Positions 1 through 12,487 are shown, numbered from the stretch's first letter. The stretch is DNA of 64,000 bases from Miscanthus floridulus (GCF_019320115.1 NC_089595.1:105965611-106029610); one strand, 5' to 3'. Notes: generated by a model from the letters alone, not told the origin. A program made the numbers and translations.

Positions 1-558
1 CATTATTTCCCTTTTTCGGCATATATGGTTGAAGAGGATGAGAGTTCAAAGCTAAGAGTTTGTTTTTTTATTTTGTGGCGGTGAGAGTTTTGGCGGAAAG
101 GGGAATATATGAGTTTAGATGACCAAACTCACACATCAATCCCCTAAGGGAAGAATGGGAATTTTGCTTTTACTGAAACAAAGATGAATATATGGACTTG
201 TTCTATTATTTTTCACTAAAAAACCACCACACCAAATAGAGCATGAATTCTTGTTTTAACTCTCTTTCCTATTTCTCTCCACGAACCAAACAAGAAAATT
301 TGAACTAAAAATCAACTTCCCATTTTAATTCCCTCCTTTAACTCTCACCACTAATTCATATGTCTCCTCTCATGTAGTTGACAAATACACCTTTGATTAA
401 TAGAATTATATTACTCTTTAGAGGATAAATTAGCTAAACTAACAATATAAGTTATGTAACCCTCAATATCAAGATATCCCTATGTGTGAGCCTTAGTCCC
501 ATGTGTTACTGAAATGAGGTGATGTGCTTGTTGACAAGGAGCGCCTGCAATGACTTTA
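1..558. other. AT-rich intergenic DNA, no gene
   Basis: No supported coding sequence. The first 400 bases are AT-rich with several short purine and pyrimidine runs and could be a decayed MITE, but I could not define its ends. The same DNA lies at 7721-8278. Confidence 0.5.
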
Positions 559-684
559 GCCCCGTTCGTTTCGCTGAAAAAACAAGTTAAAACACTATTC
601 TGGCTAATTTGTTGTGAGTGAAAAACACTGTTCTGGCTGAAAAAACAAGCTGAAAAGTACGGATTACAAGAGAAGCGAGCGGGC
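559..684. mobile_element. hAT-like MITE, left copy
   Basis: About 126 bp bounded by imperfect inverted ends (GCCCCGTTCGTTTCGCT and the complement of AGAAGCGAGCGGGC). Internally there are mirrored CTGAAAAAACAAG-type words and the TTGTTGTGAGTGAAAAACACTG core that is common in grass hAT-type MITEs. I see no clear 8-bp target duplication. No coding capacity. Confidence 0.55.
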
Positions 685-687
685 ATT

Positions 688-1905
688 TTGTTAATCTCGA
701 AACATGACAACCTAATCTTCTGGACGTATTCATGGAGATAAAATATGTGAGTGTGTCAGTAGAGGTAGGTATGCATGTGTGTAGGTAGACGTCAATGTCT
801 GTGTTTTGAAAAAGGAAAAAAGACCGTGTGGTTTTCTACCACTCCATACTAAACTTTTGAGCAACACCACATACACTGCATTTGGTTTCGCAAAAAAAAA
901 ACTCCAAACACATTGTTCATCAAAGCTTATTAAATGTTATGAATCTTGGTTGCGTGAAGAGAAAGAAGTACTTCCTTCGTTCCAAAATAAATATCATTCA
1001 CACTTCTCAAGAAGTCAAATATTTATGGTGCGTAATTAGTATTATTAGATAAATCGTTAGATATATCTTCATAATAAACTTATTTAGAGATATAAATGTT
1101 GCTAATATTTTATATAAACTTAGTCAAACTTAAGAAAATTTGATCAGTAGGTATTCTATAGTGACACTTATTTTGGGACAGATAGAGCCTAATTTTGCCT
1201 TCGTGATACGCATGCTCTGTCAGAGACTCGTAGTCGTACGGATAATCGGGTGATTTTGGCCCTAGGACGTTCGATTTCTACATAGATCGATCGATCACAT
1301 AAATGTATACCCACTTGCTGTGACTTTGTTAATCTCAAAACCTACCAACCTAATTTTCTGGAGATGTTCATGGAGATAAAACACGTGAGTGCGTCAGTAG
1401 AGGTGGGTACGCAAGTATGTAGGTAGACGTCAATATCTGTCTTTTGAAAAAGAAAAAAGACCGTGTGCTTTTCTACCACTCCACGTTAAACTTTTGAGCA
1501 ACACCACATGAATTGTCAACACCTAATTGTTTGTGTCTTTGTCTGTTCCACGTACGGTTCTTTAGCTCCCAAACCCAGTGCACTTGGTTTCGCAAAAAAA
1601 AAAAAGCTCCAAACAGTAGGATTTATAACTTTTATACTAATGTTGATCAATGATTATTAAAAATATTGGGAATCTTGGTTGCGTGGAAGACAAAGAAGTA
1701 CGGCGTTGCTTGGTGATACGCACATGCTCTTGCTCTCTCGGGAAATTATTTCGGAGGCTATAAGCCTAAAAATGCACAATTGTTTTTGGTTTGGTGGATG
1801 ATTTCGAGCCAGTAGTGAGCCGGGAGAGCGACATGCCGACGGCTGAGCTGGCGATTTTGGCCCCCAGGACGTTCGATTTCTACATAGATCATGGATGGAT
1901 CGATC
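688..1905. repeat. Old degenerate internal tandem duplication (~0.6-kb units)
   Basis: Two diverged units, about 688-1298 and 1325-1905, share ordered blocks: a TTGTTAATCTC block, a GGTAGACGTCAAT block, an AAAAAAGACCGTGTG block, a GAGCAACACCACAT block, and a GGACGTTCGATTTCTACATA block followed by GATCGATCAC. The first unit also contains a Stowaway MITE that the second lacks. Both units occur again in the right copy (8408-9624), so this duplication is much older than the large one. Confidence 0.7.
971..1187. mobile_element. Stowaway-like MITE (Tc1/mariner type), left copy
   Basis: The element starts CTTCCTTCGTTCCAAAATAA after a TA dinucleotide and ends TTATTTTGGGACAGATAGAG. These are the typical inverted ends of grass Stowaway elements. 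The AT-rich interior has no coding capacity. It sits only in the first unit of the old internal duplication, which gives its relative age. Confidence 0.75.
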
Positions 1906-2787
1906 ACGGCAGAGACGTTGCGTGGGGAGCTCTCCATTCTCTCCCGGTCCTCTCGCTCAGTGACAGTCACAATCAGTCAGTCTTGCTTCACTTTCTTTTC
2001 TTTCAAAAAGTCACTCTTTTTTTTTACTGAGATTGAGATGAAAAAAAATCAGTCTTGCTTCACCGGCCTGTCGTTGTCCAATTTCTTCTACGTGGCTCTA
2101 CGTCCTCGTCGTGCCTGAGAGTAAGAGAGGCCAAGCCGGCCAGGCAAACTGAGCCGGAGCAGGAGGGGCTGCGGACCCGCACACGCAGCCCATCCGCAGC
2201 CCTGGACCTATCAGGTCAGCGTCCGGACTGCTTCTTCGGCCCAGGAGAAAGCGCTTCAGCCCACAAGCAGACGCCAAACACCGGCGGGCCGGCGGGCGGC
2301 GGCATCGCCTACAAATCCGGCGGTTCTCGCAAGTTTTTGCCCAGGACACCTCGAGAGGCAACGCGGCAAAGATCTGACAGAATACAACGTTTTGATTCCA
2401 CCACGCTGATTCCGTTTAGCTTATGGACAATAACAGCTCATGGTAAGTTTATATACTACATACATGCATGGTTAATAATTAAGAAACATCTCCAAATAAA
2501 CTTTTTCACCATGTTACGCCTACCTACATGTATCGAGAGCATAATAACAAAACAAATTAATGAACACGAATAAACAACTTGCCACTGATCGACATGCCTG
2601 TGCCTGCGCTGATCTGCACACACTGGACCTAGCAGCGCCTTTCAATCAGTTGGGATATATGGTCTGGGTTTTCTTTGTTCCATGACAAGTAGTTAGGGTC
2701 TCCAAGGGCCCTGAAAAATGCGCAAAACATAGTTTGGTTGAAACAAATGTGTGCAACATCACCTGATGGAGATCGACACGACTTTAA
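1906..2787. other. Spacer downstream of the ALIS-like fragment, no supported gene
   Basis: Includes a GC-rich stretch (about 2080-2390) that is open in both directions by composition. I see no family similarity or splice structure. It lies 3' of the minus-strand ALIS exons. Recurs at 9625-10506. Confidence 0.5.
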
Positions 2788-3699
2788 TTACCTTGGCTTA
2801 ATCACGTAGAGGATGACGAAGCCCATGGCGAGGAAGAGTGCGACGTACGCGACGTCGATGAAGTTGTTCCTGCCGCCGATCCACGACGTGGTGGACAGCA
2901 CCAGCGCCTTCGTGCCCCGAAGCTGTACGTGTTGTAGTTGTTCTGGATCACCACCGTGATCTCGTCGCTCGCCATTATGTCCGACTCGATCCTGCCGTAC
3001 AGCTTCCTGAACGTCGGGAGGGCCGCGGTTCTCATCCAGACAATGAGGTCCTCCTGCTCACTCATCTGAAAACAGAAATCAAAAGCAAGCGAAATCAGAT
3101 CCAGGAGCAAATGAAACTCAGCTCGATCTCTGATGCATACTAATCAGAAGCTATATAGTTGATGCACTGCTAGCTTACTGGTATTTTCTCGTTCAGTTTA
3201 GCACCGCCGATCAGTCCCCCTTTCTGGAAATTGCTGGGGAAGACATCGCTGCCAAACTTTTTGTTCTTGTCGCTGTCCCAGGCAATGTTCTTCTTGTTCA
3301 CCTCGACGGCCTTCTTGTTGAGAGAGAAGGAGTAGGTGTCGTTGAACAAGCTCCAAGCGATGAGACCGCAGGGCACGATGGGCGCGCCGCCGTCTTCACT
3401 GGTGGCTTCAGGCTCACAGTTTGTTATCGTGCTCGCAGCATCCTTGTACAGCAACTGCTTGTCGTTACGACTCTTCACGTACCTAGGGTTAACGTTACAT
3501 TATGATAAGGATATTCCGCATTCAGGCCGACAATGCATGCATGACCTGTTTGTGCGCCTGACGCGGAAAATCATTTGACAGAATTTATATGATGTAAAAA
3601 AAGCAGTAAGTTCTAGGGTTCACCATACCGGCGATGATTCTGATAGAAAATTTCAAGCTGATAGTATATGTGTATCGGGCCTTTCATTGGCTTTGGCAC
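2788..3699 (-). pseudogene. ALA-interacting subunit (CDC50/LEM3) 3' exons, truncated left copy
   Basis: Three exons of a CDC50/LEM3 protein, the beta-subunit partner of P4-ATPase phospholipid flippases. They lie at 3629-3699 (VPKPMKGPIHIYYQLEIFYQ), 3179-3482 (contains CGLIAWSLFNDTYSF) and 2788-3065 (EQEDLIVWMRTAALPTFRKL, then the second membrane segment ending VILYVIKPR and a stop). All junctions are GT-AG and join in frame. A missing base in the C run at 2915-2918 shifts the frame after NTYSFG; the original frame resumes downstream and reads to the expected C-terminus. The five-prime exons are absent because the duplicate ends in the inserted LTR/CACTA. Non-functional as it stands. Confidence 0.9.
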
Positions 3700-4003
3700 C
3701 TGAAAAATGATACGCCATCATCATTACTTACCATATGCTTAGTTTTTGCAAGCTACACAATCACAGTGAGATCGTAGCAAAGAAAAGAGGAGGAAGCCGC
3801 GAGGGTGACTAGCGGGGCGAAAAACACAAGATGAGAGGAGAGCGCGGGGAGTGGTGTGGAGAGACAGAGAGGGGGCTGAGGCACAAATTGCCAGTTGGGA
3901 AACTCTAGGCACTCCCCTATATCGTCTGTTGCGACCTTGCGCCCATCCTAGCAGTTTAATGCCAGGTAATTTGATTATGTTTTGATGGAATCTTCTCAGC
4001 TCT
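3700..4003. other. Remnant of ALIS intron 4 plus unassigned purine-rich DNA
   Basis: Lies between the exon-5 acceptor and the start of the inserted LTR. The region 3775-3880 is strikingly purine-rich (GAGGAGGAAG and GAGAGACAGAGAGG words). No coding signal. Same as 11419-11722. Confidence 0.5.
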
Positions 4004-4349
4004 TGTAAGTGCATCTAGCCCTTTAGTGAGTTTTGATGAATTGAATGACAACACAATTAAAGGTCTAGCAAGTTTGCTAAGTGTTGAACATAAAATTGAG
4101 TTTGTTGCATACACTTGTGGATTATGGAATGAAAAGTGTATAAAGGTCAATAAGAAGACAAACTTGATGATATTTCACATAATGTTCAAATGAAGGCCAA
4201 AGTTGTGTATTGTTATTAACTGAAGCTTGATTGATCTCAACATTCATATCAAGAAGATATTCAAGCAAGGATCACAATATTGAAGAAATGGTTTTTCAAT
4301 GGATACTTAATATGATGTTACTTGCACTACTGGAAAACCAAGATTTGCC
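4004..4349 (+). mobile_element. Truncated Sirevirus-like LTR start plus 25 bp of a CACTA end
   Basis: 4004 begins TGTAAGTGCATCTAGCCC, the same start as LTR C at 11723 and close to LTR B (TGAAAGTGCATCTAGCCC on its own strand). At 4325-4349 the first 25 bases of the CACTA element follow (CACTACTGGAAAACC...), then unrelated DNA. The duplication breakpoint therefore lies within a transposon terminus. Confidence 0.85.
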
Positions 4350-4695
4350 CCGGAATTCATCTGCACAGCCACACACGCGCGCGCATACACAAAAGTGAAA
4401 AGTTACAGTGTGGTTACAGGGTACTACGTACTGCGATGGTACAGCGAATGTATATATACGTATATTTGTACTTGTTCTATTCTATTATACATGTTTGACC
4501 TTTGTTCTGCACTTGGTGCTTGTCTTCTACAGGTTATCAACATCACTATGTGCTAATGGAGCATGAGTGCAAGCTGTGAAGGCACTGCAAACCTCCATAA
4601 TACGTATCACCTCTACAAACAATGACACTGTGCATTTAGCCAATAAGCCAGATGTGGTCAAATTAATGATGCCAAATGTTTCTCTGTTCCATGGA
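4350..4695 (-). other. 3' flank / probable 3' UTR of the DnaJ-ferredoxin gene
   Basis: Follows the stop codon of the minus-strand gene. AT-rich, with TATATATACGTATAT near 4450. No other gene is visible. A canonical polyadenylation signal is not obvious. Confidence 0.4.
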
Positions 4696-7489
4696 CTAAT
4701 CTTTGTTGCCCACTGCCTCCGGAAGTTTGTGTGTCGGAGGCCTGTCTGCGCCTCGTCTGGAGAACTCTCGCCACCGTCTAGCAGCAGCTGCCGCTCTCTT
4801 GGCCCTCTCTGATACTTCCTCCTCTGTCAGTACACATTATTAGAAACGATCAGATTTTTCAACAAGATAAGAGCTGATAGACGTACAGTCAGTACTCAGT
4901 AGAGATGAACAGTAGATTGCGTGTTTTAGATGTTGCAGATCAGTAACTAAGGTGCTTCTGAAAAAATATTTGTTTCTCGTACCATTACCGTTGCTTTGAT
5001 CTTGTGGTGGGGATCCCCAGATGTCACTCCAAGAGCTTCTCGTGTCTGAATTCTCTTGTTTCACCATCCGTGTTCTGACTTTTTCCTGCAAAATCACACA
5101 GATTTACAGTAAAAAAACATTTATATTTAAAATTTTCAAATAATTGTGTAAGGTGTACAAAGGAGTAGTACCAAGACTTTTGCTTGCCTCTTTTCCCAGC
5201 GAGCACTAGCCTACCACACATAGAAAATATATCAATACAATTTGACACTTAACAGCAACACAGACAGACAGTGTTATCTTTAGATGTAGAGGCCCAGAAG
5301 AAATTATACTAGTGTTAAATTTGTACTTTGATACCCTTGATATTCAATCCATGATACAAACATATTGCTTTCGATGGTAAAATGCATCCAGGGATCTTAA
5401 ACTTTTTTGGGATTTTCACCAAGGTCCATAAACATTCAAAGTGAGGGTTTGGGTCCTTATATTAAATGGTTTACTCTAGGTTCACTTGGGGTCCAATTAT
5501 GGATCCAGATTCTCACTTGGAGTGAACCACTTCAGAAGTTTTGAGAACTCAAAAGTTTAAGAAACCATAGGTGTATTTTACTCCACTTTTAATTTATCCA
5601 AACAGGGCGATTAAGTTAATATATGCATCCATTACAGAAAAAAAAAACTGAATATTGAGAACATGCCATGGAGTAATAAATTATATAAAGCACATAAAGT
5701 TTACATGAACAAAGAGATAATTACCATGCGGAAAACATCGACTGAAGCTCCCATACCAGCAAGCATCAAACCAACCTGCTCAGTTATGAAATTTTGATTT
5801 ACTGTACTGATGGTAGAATATATTTTTTCTCGAACACGCAGGAGAGCTGCGTATCATTATATATTAAGAAGAAGACTGATGGTAGAATATCGAATAATAT
5901 CACCAGATAATTCTTCAACTAAATTCATTATTACTGTATGCAGTACACTACTGTTATCTTGAAATGTATACTGACAGAAGAATTTGCTTGAGAATCGGCC
6001 ATGACAAAAAAAGCTACATAGATCCCACAAATTTTAAAGTTCCATCTGATAGAAAGTCTACTTACATTCACCCTCTCTACTCTACGCATCTCATTCTCAA
6101 GGAGTGACAGTTGTGCAGCGGAAGTCCAGTGAATACAATCAACTGGGCTGAGAATGATAACAGACAAAAGTTTAGCACAAATATTAGCATCTGCAGAACT
6201 TGAAGAACACCAGCAACATATTAACTAATTTCTTCTGAAATCTGAACAATTTGCAAGGCATTTCATAATTGGGTAACTACAAGACCTAACAACTGAATAA
6301 ACTTTAAGATCATAAAAATTCTCACCAACTATCAATGGCATCCTGAATTAGCTCTGTGCTACCTGACTGGGAGTAGACTCTTGACCTCCCAAAATCTTCC
6401 TCAATCTCAAAGACGCCAGGGCAGATATTGGCACAGTTTTTACATCCTACAATGTTGCATCCACAACAAACAAGATACTTGAATCATGCTCCTTACCCAT
6501 AAGAAAACTTCTATTCACAAGAGAGGATCAATATACCAATGCAGGTAAACTCATCAATGAACACATGATCCTTGGGTGCACTGTCATCAAAGAAAGGGTT
6601 GATTGCTGTTGCTGTGTACCCATGGATCTCATCATACACTGCACGTTGTGCTGGATCACTCAACACCTACCCTTGCACACCCCATGTTAGCTCGTGCAAT
6701 GACAAATTTCAAAGCAATAACCAATAAGAAAACATCTTGCACGCAGCATGCCTAAGTTTAAAACTCGATTGCAGACTCTTACCGAGTAAACCTCGTTGAT
6801 GAACATACAGAAGTTAGTCACGTCAGGGGCGTTCCCACTAAGGTCAGGGTGGCACTCTTTCATGCAACCGTAGTATGCCTTCTTAATTTCCTCAGGGGTT
6901 GCATCTGGCATCTAATGGTAGAAGATTCAGGTGTTCCATATTAGCAGCAAATTTATTATCTCAAAGCTGAATAAGATCAGTAATATTATCTGAACCTAGA
7001 TATAAAAAAAAATAAGTAAGCATTTTATTTTTGGAAAACTGGAAATAAAAGTTGCATTTTGATTCTTCCCCAAACCCTATAGAATGTTAACAAAATCACA
7101 AACATGTTACTACCAAGAGCGAAATAGTATAGTGATTACAAAGTGGTTTGGTCCAGAGAACTAATTCTTTCGTCTACCATCAAATTAAATAAGGTAAAGT
7201 AATTGCTAAATGGCAAACCAATGTTCCAGAGTATACTTACCACACCCAGAACGGAGTAGTAATCGTCGGCAACATCCTCCTCCTCCCTTTCATAATCCGC
7301 TTCCGTCGCAGTGGCACAGATCCTGAGATCCCTTCTCCGCGCACTCCAGCTCCCCTGCCGGTCGCCCCGTACGGCTCCGGCGAACCCGACGGTGGGCAGT
7401 TGCCGCGTGGGGCGGGAGCAGGGGAAAGACCGTGGCAGCGTCGCGAGTGCGTCGGCGAGCAGCGGCGGCGAGAGGAGAGGGGGCGCCAT
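4696..7489 (-). CDS. Chloroplast DnaJ-ferredoxin protein (DJC76/77/82 type), nine exons
   Basis: A J-domain cochaperone fused to a ferredoxin-like 4Fe-4S domain, a plastid family in plants; the family name points to iron-sulfur or redox-linked Hsp70 work. Exons on the minus strand: 7241-7489, 6783-6911, 6537-6666, 6326-6446, 6066-6147, 5725-5775, 5172-5210, 4989-5085, 4696-4823. All introns are GT-AG and all phases agree. The sum is 1026 bp, or 341 residues plus TAG. The N-terminus is Ser/Pro/Arg-rich, as in plastid transit peptides. The J-domain follows DDYYSVLGV with HPD intact (KECHPDLSG). The cluster motif is CIGCKNCANICP, with a further Cys pair in CPVDC. The C-terminus is basic (RAAAAARRWREFSRRG). 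The start is the first ATG of exon 1. Length fits Arabidopsis DJC77 best; the exact orthologue is unproven. This is the best candidate for a working gene in the window. Confidence 0.93.
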
Positions 7490-7720
7490 TGCCTAACGGA
7501 TTTTAGAATGCGGCGTCCTCCAGCAAGATCGGAACTCCAACTAGGAGGCGGCGGCGAGGGGTTTGCTTTTCTTAGCGGGACTGTACCATTTTTACACTGT
7601 CCTCAGCTCAGCAGCCACTAATTCTTCTGGTTCAGGTTTAACGGAGATCTGTTTTTGCATATTAGACCTTAAACGGATTGATATTTATATATAAAGACCT
7701 TCTGCCACCTAAAGAACTTC
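7490..7720 (-). promoter_or_regulatory. Putative promoter/5' leader of the DnaJ-ferredoxin gene
   Basis: Read on the minus strand, about 200 bp upstream of the ATG, there is a TATATATAAA-like box (complement at about 7685-7698). It is followed by a GC-rich leader, the usual arrangement for a grass gene. Position and composition are the only evidence. Confidence 0.4.
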
Positions 7721-8278
7721 CATTATTTCCCTTTTTCGGCATATATGGTTGAAGAGGATGAGAGTTCAAAGCTAAGAGTTTGTTTTTTTATTTTGTGGCG
7801 GTGAGAGTTTTGGCGGAAAGGGGAATATATGAGTTTAGATGACCAAACTCACACATCAATCCCCTAAGGGAAGAATGGGAATTTTGCTTTTACTGAAACA
7901 AAGATGAATATATGGACTTGTTCTATTATTTTTCACTAAAAAACCACCACACCAAATAGAGCATGAATTCTTGTTTTAACTCTCTTTCCTATTTCTCTCC
8001 ACGAACCAAACAAGAAAATTTGAACTAAAAATCAACTTCCCATTTTAATTCCCTCCTTTAACTCTCACCACTAATTCATATGTCTCCTCTCATGTAGTTG
8101 ACAAATACACCTTTGATTAATAGAATTATATTACTCTTTAGAGGATAAATTAGCTAAACTAACAATATAAGTTATGTAACCCTCAATATCAAGATATCCC
8201 TATGTGTGAGCCTTAGTCCCATGTGTTACTGAAATGAGGTGATGTGCTTGTTGACAAGGAGCGCCTGCAATGACTTTA

Positions 8279-8404
8279 GCCCCGTTCGTTTCGCTGAAAA
8301 AACAAGTTAAAACACTATTCTGGCTAATTTGTTGTGAGTGAAAAACACTGTTCTGGCTGAAAAAACAAGCTGAAAAGTACGGATTACAAGAGAAGCGAGC
8401 GGGC
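8279..8404. mobile_element. hAT-like MITE, right copy
   Basis: Identical counterpart of the element at 559-684, carried along by the large duplication rather than by a separate insertion. Confidence 0.55.
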
Positions 8405-8690
8405 ATTTTGTTAATCTCGAAACATGACAACCTAATCTTCTGGACGTATTCATGGAGATAAAATATGTGAGTGTGTCAGTAGAGGTAGGTATGCATGTGT
8501 GTAGGTAGACGTCAATGTCTGTGTTTTGAAAAAGGAAAAAAGACCGTGTGGTTTTCTACCACTCCATACTAAACTTTTGAGCAACACCACATACACTGCA
8601 TTTGGTTTCGCAAAAAAAAAACTCCAAACACATTGTTCATCAAAGCTTATTAAATGTTATGAATCTTGGTTGCGTGAAGAGAAAGAAGTA

Positions 8691-8907
8691 CTTCCTTCGT
8701 TCCAAAATAAATATCATTCACACTTCTCAAGAAGTCAAATATTTATGGTGCGTAATTAGTATTATTAGATAAATCGTTAGATATATCTTCATAATAAACT
8801 TATTTAGAGATATAAATGTTGCTAATATTTTATATAAACTTAGTCAAACTTAAGAAAATTTGATCAGTAGGTATTCTATAGTGACACTTATTTTGGGACA
8901 GATAGAG
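8691..8907. mobile_element. Stowaway-like MITE, right copy
   Basis: Identical counterpart of the element at 971-1187, duplicated with its surroundings. Confidence 0.75.
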
Positions 8908-11900
8908 CCTAATTTTGCCTTCGTGATACGCATGCTCTGTCAGAGACTCGTAGTCGTACGGATAATCGGGTGATTTTGGCCCTAGGACGTTCGATTTCTA
9001 CATAGATCGATCGATCACATAAATGTATACCCACTTGCTGTGACTTTGTTAATCTCAAAACCTACCAACCTAATTTTCTGGAGATGTTCATGGAGATAAA
9101 ACACGTGAGTGCGTCAGTAGAGGTGGGTACGCAAGTATGTAGGTAGACGTCAATATCTGTCTTTTGAAAAAGAAAAAAGACCGTGTGCTTTTCTACCACT
9201 CCACGTTAAACTTTTGAGCAACACCACATGAATTGTCAACACCTAATTGTTTGTGTCTTTGTCTGTTCCACGTACGGTTCTTTAGCTCCCAAACCCAGTG
9301 CACTTGGTTTCGCAAAAAAAAAAAGCTCCAAACAGTAGGATTTATAACTTTTATACTAATGTTGATCAATGATTATTAAAAATATTGGGAATCTTGGTTG
9401 CGTGGAAGACAAAGAAGTACGGCGTTGCTTGGTGATACGCACATGCTCTTGCTCTCTCGGGAAATTATTTCGGAGGCTATAAGCCTAAAAATGCACAATT
9501 GTTTTTGGTTTGGTGGATGATTTCGAGCCAGTAGTGAGCCGGGAGAGCGACATGCCGACGGCTGAGCTGGCGATTTTGGCCCCCAGGACGTTCGATTTCT
9601 ACATAGATCATGGATGGATCGATCACGGCAGAGACGTTGCGTGGGGAGCTCTCCATTCTCTCCCGGTCCTCTCGCTCAGTGACAGTCACAATCAGTCAGT
9701 CTTGCTTCACTTTCTTTTCTTTCAAAAAGTCACTCTTTTTTTTTACTGAGATTGAGATGAAAAAAAATCAGTCTTGCTTCACCGGCCTGTCGTTGTCCAA
9801 TTTCTTCTACGTGGCTCTACGTCCTCGTCGTGCCTGAGAGTAAGAGAGGCCAAGCCGGCCAGGCAAACTGAGCCGGAGCAGGAGGGGCTGCGGACCCGCA
9901 CACGCAGCCCATCCGCAGCCCTGGACCTATCAGGTCAGCGTCCGGACTGCTTCTTCGGCCCAGGAGAAAGCGCTTCAGCCCACAAGCAGACGCCAAACAC
10001 CGGCGGGCCGGCGGGCGGCGGCATCGCCTACAAATCCGGCGGTTCTCGCAAGTTTTTGCCCAGGACACCTCGAGAGGCAACGCGGCAAAGATCTGACAGA
10101 ATACAACGTTTTGATTCCACCACGCTGATTCCGTTTAGCTTATGGACAATAACAGCTCATGGTAAGTTTATATACTACATACATGCATGGTTAATAATTA
10201 AGAAACATCTCCAAATAAACTTTTTCACCATGTTACGCCTACCTACATGTATCGAGAGCATAATAACAAAACAAATTAATGAACACGAATAAACAACTTG
10301 CCACTGATCGACATGCCTGTGCCTGCGCTGATCTGCACACACTGGACCTAGCAGCGCCTTTCAATCAGTTGGGATATATGGTCTGGGTTTTCTTTGTTCC
10401 ATGACAAGTAGTTAGGGTCTCCAAGGGCCCTGAAAAATGCGCAAAACATAGTTTGGTTGAAACAAATGTGTGCAACATCACCTGATGGAGATCGACACGA
10501 CTTTAATTACCTTGGCTTAATCACGTAGAGGATGACGAAGCCCATGGCGAGGAAGAGTGCGACGTACGCGACGTCGATGAAGTTGTTCCTGCCGCCGATC
10601 CACGACGTGGTGGACAGCACCAGCGCCTTCGTGCCCCGAAGCTGTACGTGTTGTAGTTGTTCTGGATCACCACCGTGATCTCGTCGCTCGCCATTATGTC
10701 CGACTCGATCCTGCCGTACAGCTTCCTGAACGTCGGGAGGGCCGCGGTTCTCATCCAGACAATGAGGTCCTCCTGCTCACTCATCTGAAAACAGAAATCA
10801 AAAGCAAGCGAAATCAGATCCAGGAGCAAATGAAACTCAGCTCGATCTCTGATGCATACTAATCAGAAGCTATATAGTTGATGCACTGCTAGCTTACTGG
10901 TATTTTCTCGTTCAGTTTAGCACCGCCGATCAGTCCCCCTTTCTGGAAATTGCTGGGGAAGACATCGCTGCCAAACTTTTTGTTCTTGTCGCTGTCCCAG
11001 GCAATGTTCTTCTTGTTCACCTCGACGGCCTTCTTGTTGAGAGAGAAGGAGTAGGTGTCGTTGAACAAGCTCCAAGCGATGAGACCGCAGGGCACGATGG
11101 GCGCGCCGCCGTCTTCACTGGTGGCTTCAGGCTCACAGTTTGTTATCGTGCTCGCAGCATCCTTGTACAGCAACTGCTTGTCGTTACGACTCTTCACGTA
11201 CCTAGGGTTAACGTTACATTATGATAAGGATATTCCGCATTCAGGCCGACAATGCATGCATGACCTGTTTGTGCGCCTGACGCGGAAAATCATTTGACAG
11301 AATTTATATGATGTAAAAAAAGCAGTAAGTTCTAGGGTTCACCATACCGGCGATGATTCTGATAGAAAATTTCAAGCTGATAGTATATGTGTATCGGGCC
11401 TTTCATTGGCTTTGGCACCTGAAAAATGATACGCCATCATCATTACTTACCATATGCTTAGTTTTTGCAAGCTACACAATCACAGTGAGATCGTAGCAAA
11501 GAAAAGAGGAGGAAGCCGCGAGGGTGACTAGCGGGGCGAAAAACACAAGATGAGAGGAGAGCGCGGGGAGTGGTGTGGAGAGACAGAGAGGGGGCTGAGG
11601 CACAAATTGCCAGTTGGGAAACTCTAGGCACTCCCCTATATCGTCTGTTGCGACCTTGCGCCCATCCTAGCAGTTTAATGCCAGGTAATTTGATTATGTT
11701 TTGATGGAATCTTCTCAGCTCTTGTAAGTGCATCTAGCCCTTTAGTGAGTTTTGATGAATTGAATGACAACACAATTAAAGGTCTAGCAAGTTTGCTAAG
11801 TGTTGAACATAAAATTGAGTTTGTTGCATACACTTGTGGATTATGGAATGAAAAGTGTATAAAGGTCAATAAGAAGACAAACTTGATGATATTTCACATA

Positions 11901-12061
11901 ATGTTCAAATGAAGGCCAAAGTTGTGTATTGTTATTAACTGAAGCTTGATTGATCTCAACATTCATATCAAGAAGATATTCAAGCAAGGATCACAATATT
12001 GAAGAAATGGTTTTTCAATGGATACTTAATATGATGTTACTTGCACTACTGGAAAACCAAG

Positions 12062-12416
12062 ATTTGCCTAGTGTTTAATGGTTTGCCTAGTGCCAATCGT
12101 CGGACACTAGGCAAAGAGCTTGTTTGCCGAGTGTTAGACCCCGAAGCACTCGGCAAAATAAAGGCACTAGACAAAATAACGATTTGCCGAGTGTCGACAC
12201 TAGGCAAAGAAATCCACTCGGTAAATGACCATTTTGCCTAGTGTCAATACTAGGCATACCATCACACTCGGCAAAAGCTGCCGGAGGGCAACCGCCGTTA
12301 CCATTTTGCCGAGTGTCTTCCGTTAACACTCGGCAAAATTAGAACTTTGCCTAGTGTCTCCGGACGACACTAGGCAAATTGGTCAGTTTGCCTAGTGTCT
12401 TACAGAGACACTAGGC
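12062..12416. repeat. CACTA left subterminal repeats
   Basis: A run of TTTGCC(T/G)AGTG and CACT(A/C)GGCAAA words in both orientations at 20-60 bp spacing. More words at 13322-13445, 13518-13550 and 14082-14113 flank the hairpin and the array. Confidence 0.9.
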
Positions 12417-12487
12417 AAAATATTTTTTCTTTTTTTTTATTTTAGCTTCCAATTTTTTTCTGTAGTTTTCCTACTATACCTTGACCA

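Larger units (their letters stand above)
1..4349. repeat. Left copy of a ~4.35-kb near-identical direct duplication
   Basis: Bases 1-4349 recur at 7721-12068. Coding fragments, introns, MITEs and AT-rich spacers all match. The only difference I noticed is an A run near 1594-1605 (12 A here, 11 A in the right copy), which changes the offset from 7720 to 7719. Homology stops at 4349, exactly 25 bases into the left end of the CACTA element that is complete in the right copy. The window starts inside the repeat, so the true left edge is not visible. The repeat unit (7719-7720 bp) would also include the DnaJ-ferredoxin gene. It is either a very recent tandem duplication or an assembly duplicate. 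Confidence 0.95.
7721..12068. repeat. Right copy of the ~4.35-kb direct duplication
   Basis: Same content and order as 1-4349. This copy runs on into a complete CACTA element, the rest of LTR C and the upstream ALIS exons, so it is the parental arrangement. The left copy is the derived, truncated one. Confidence 0.95.

Noticed and set aside
2055..2573. 172-codon open frame (and its twin at 9774-10292)
   Set aside because: Lies in a GC-rich spacer, with no family similarity, domain or splice logic; overlapped by an equally open opposite frame.
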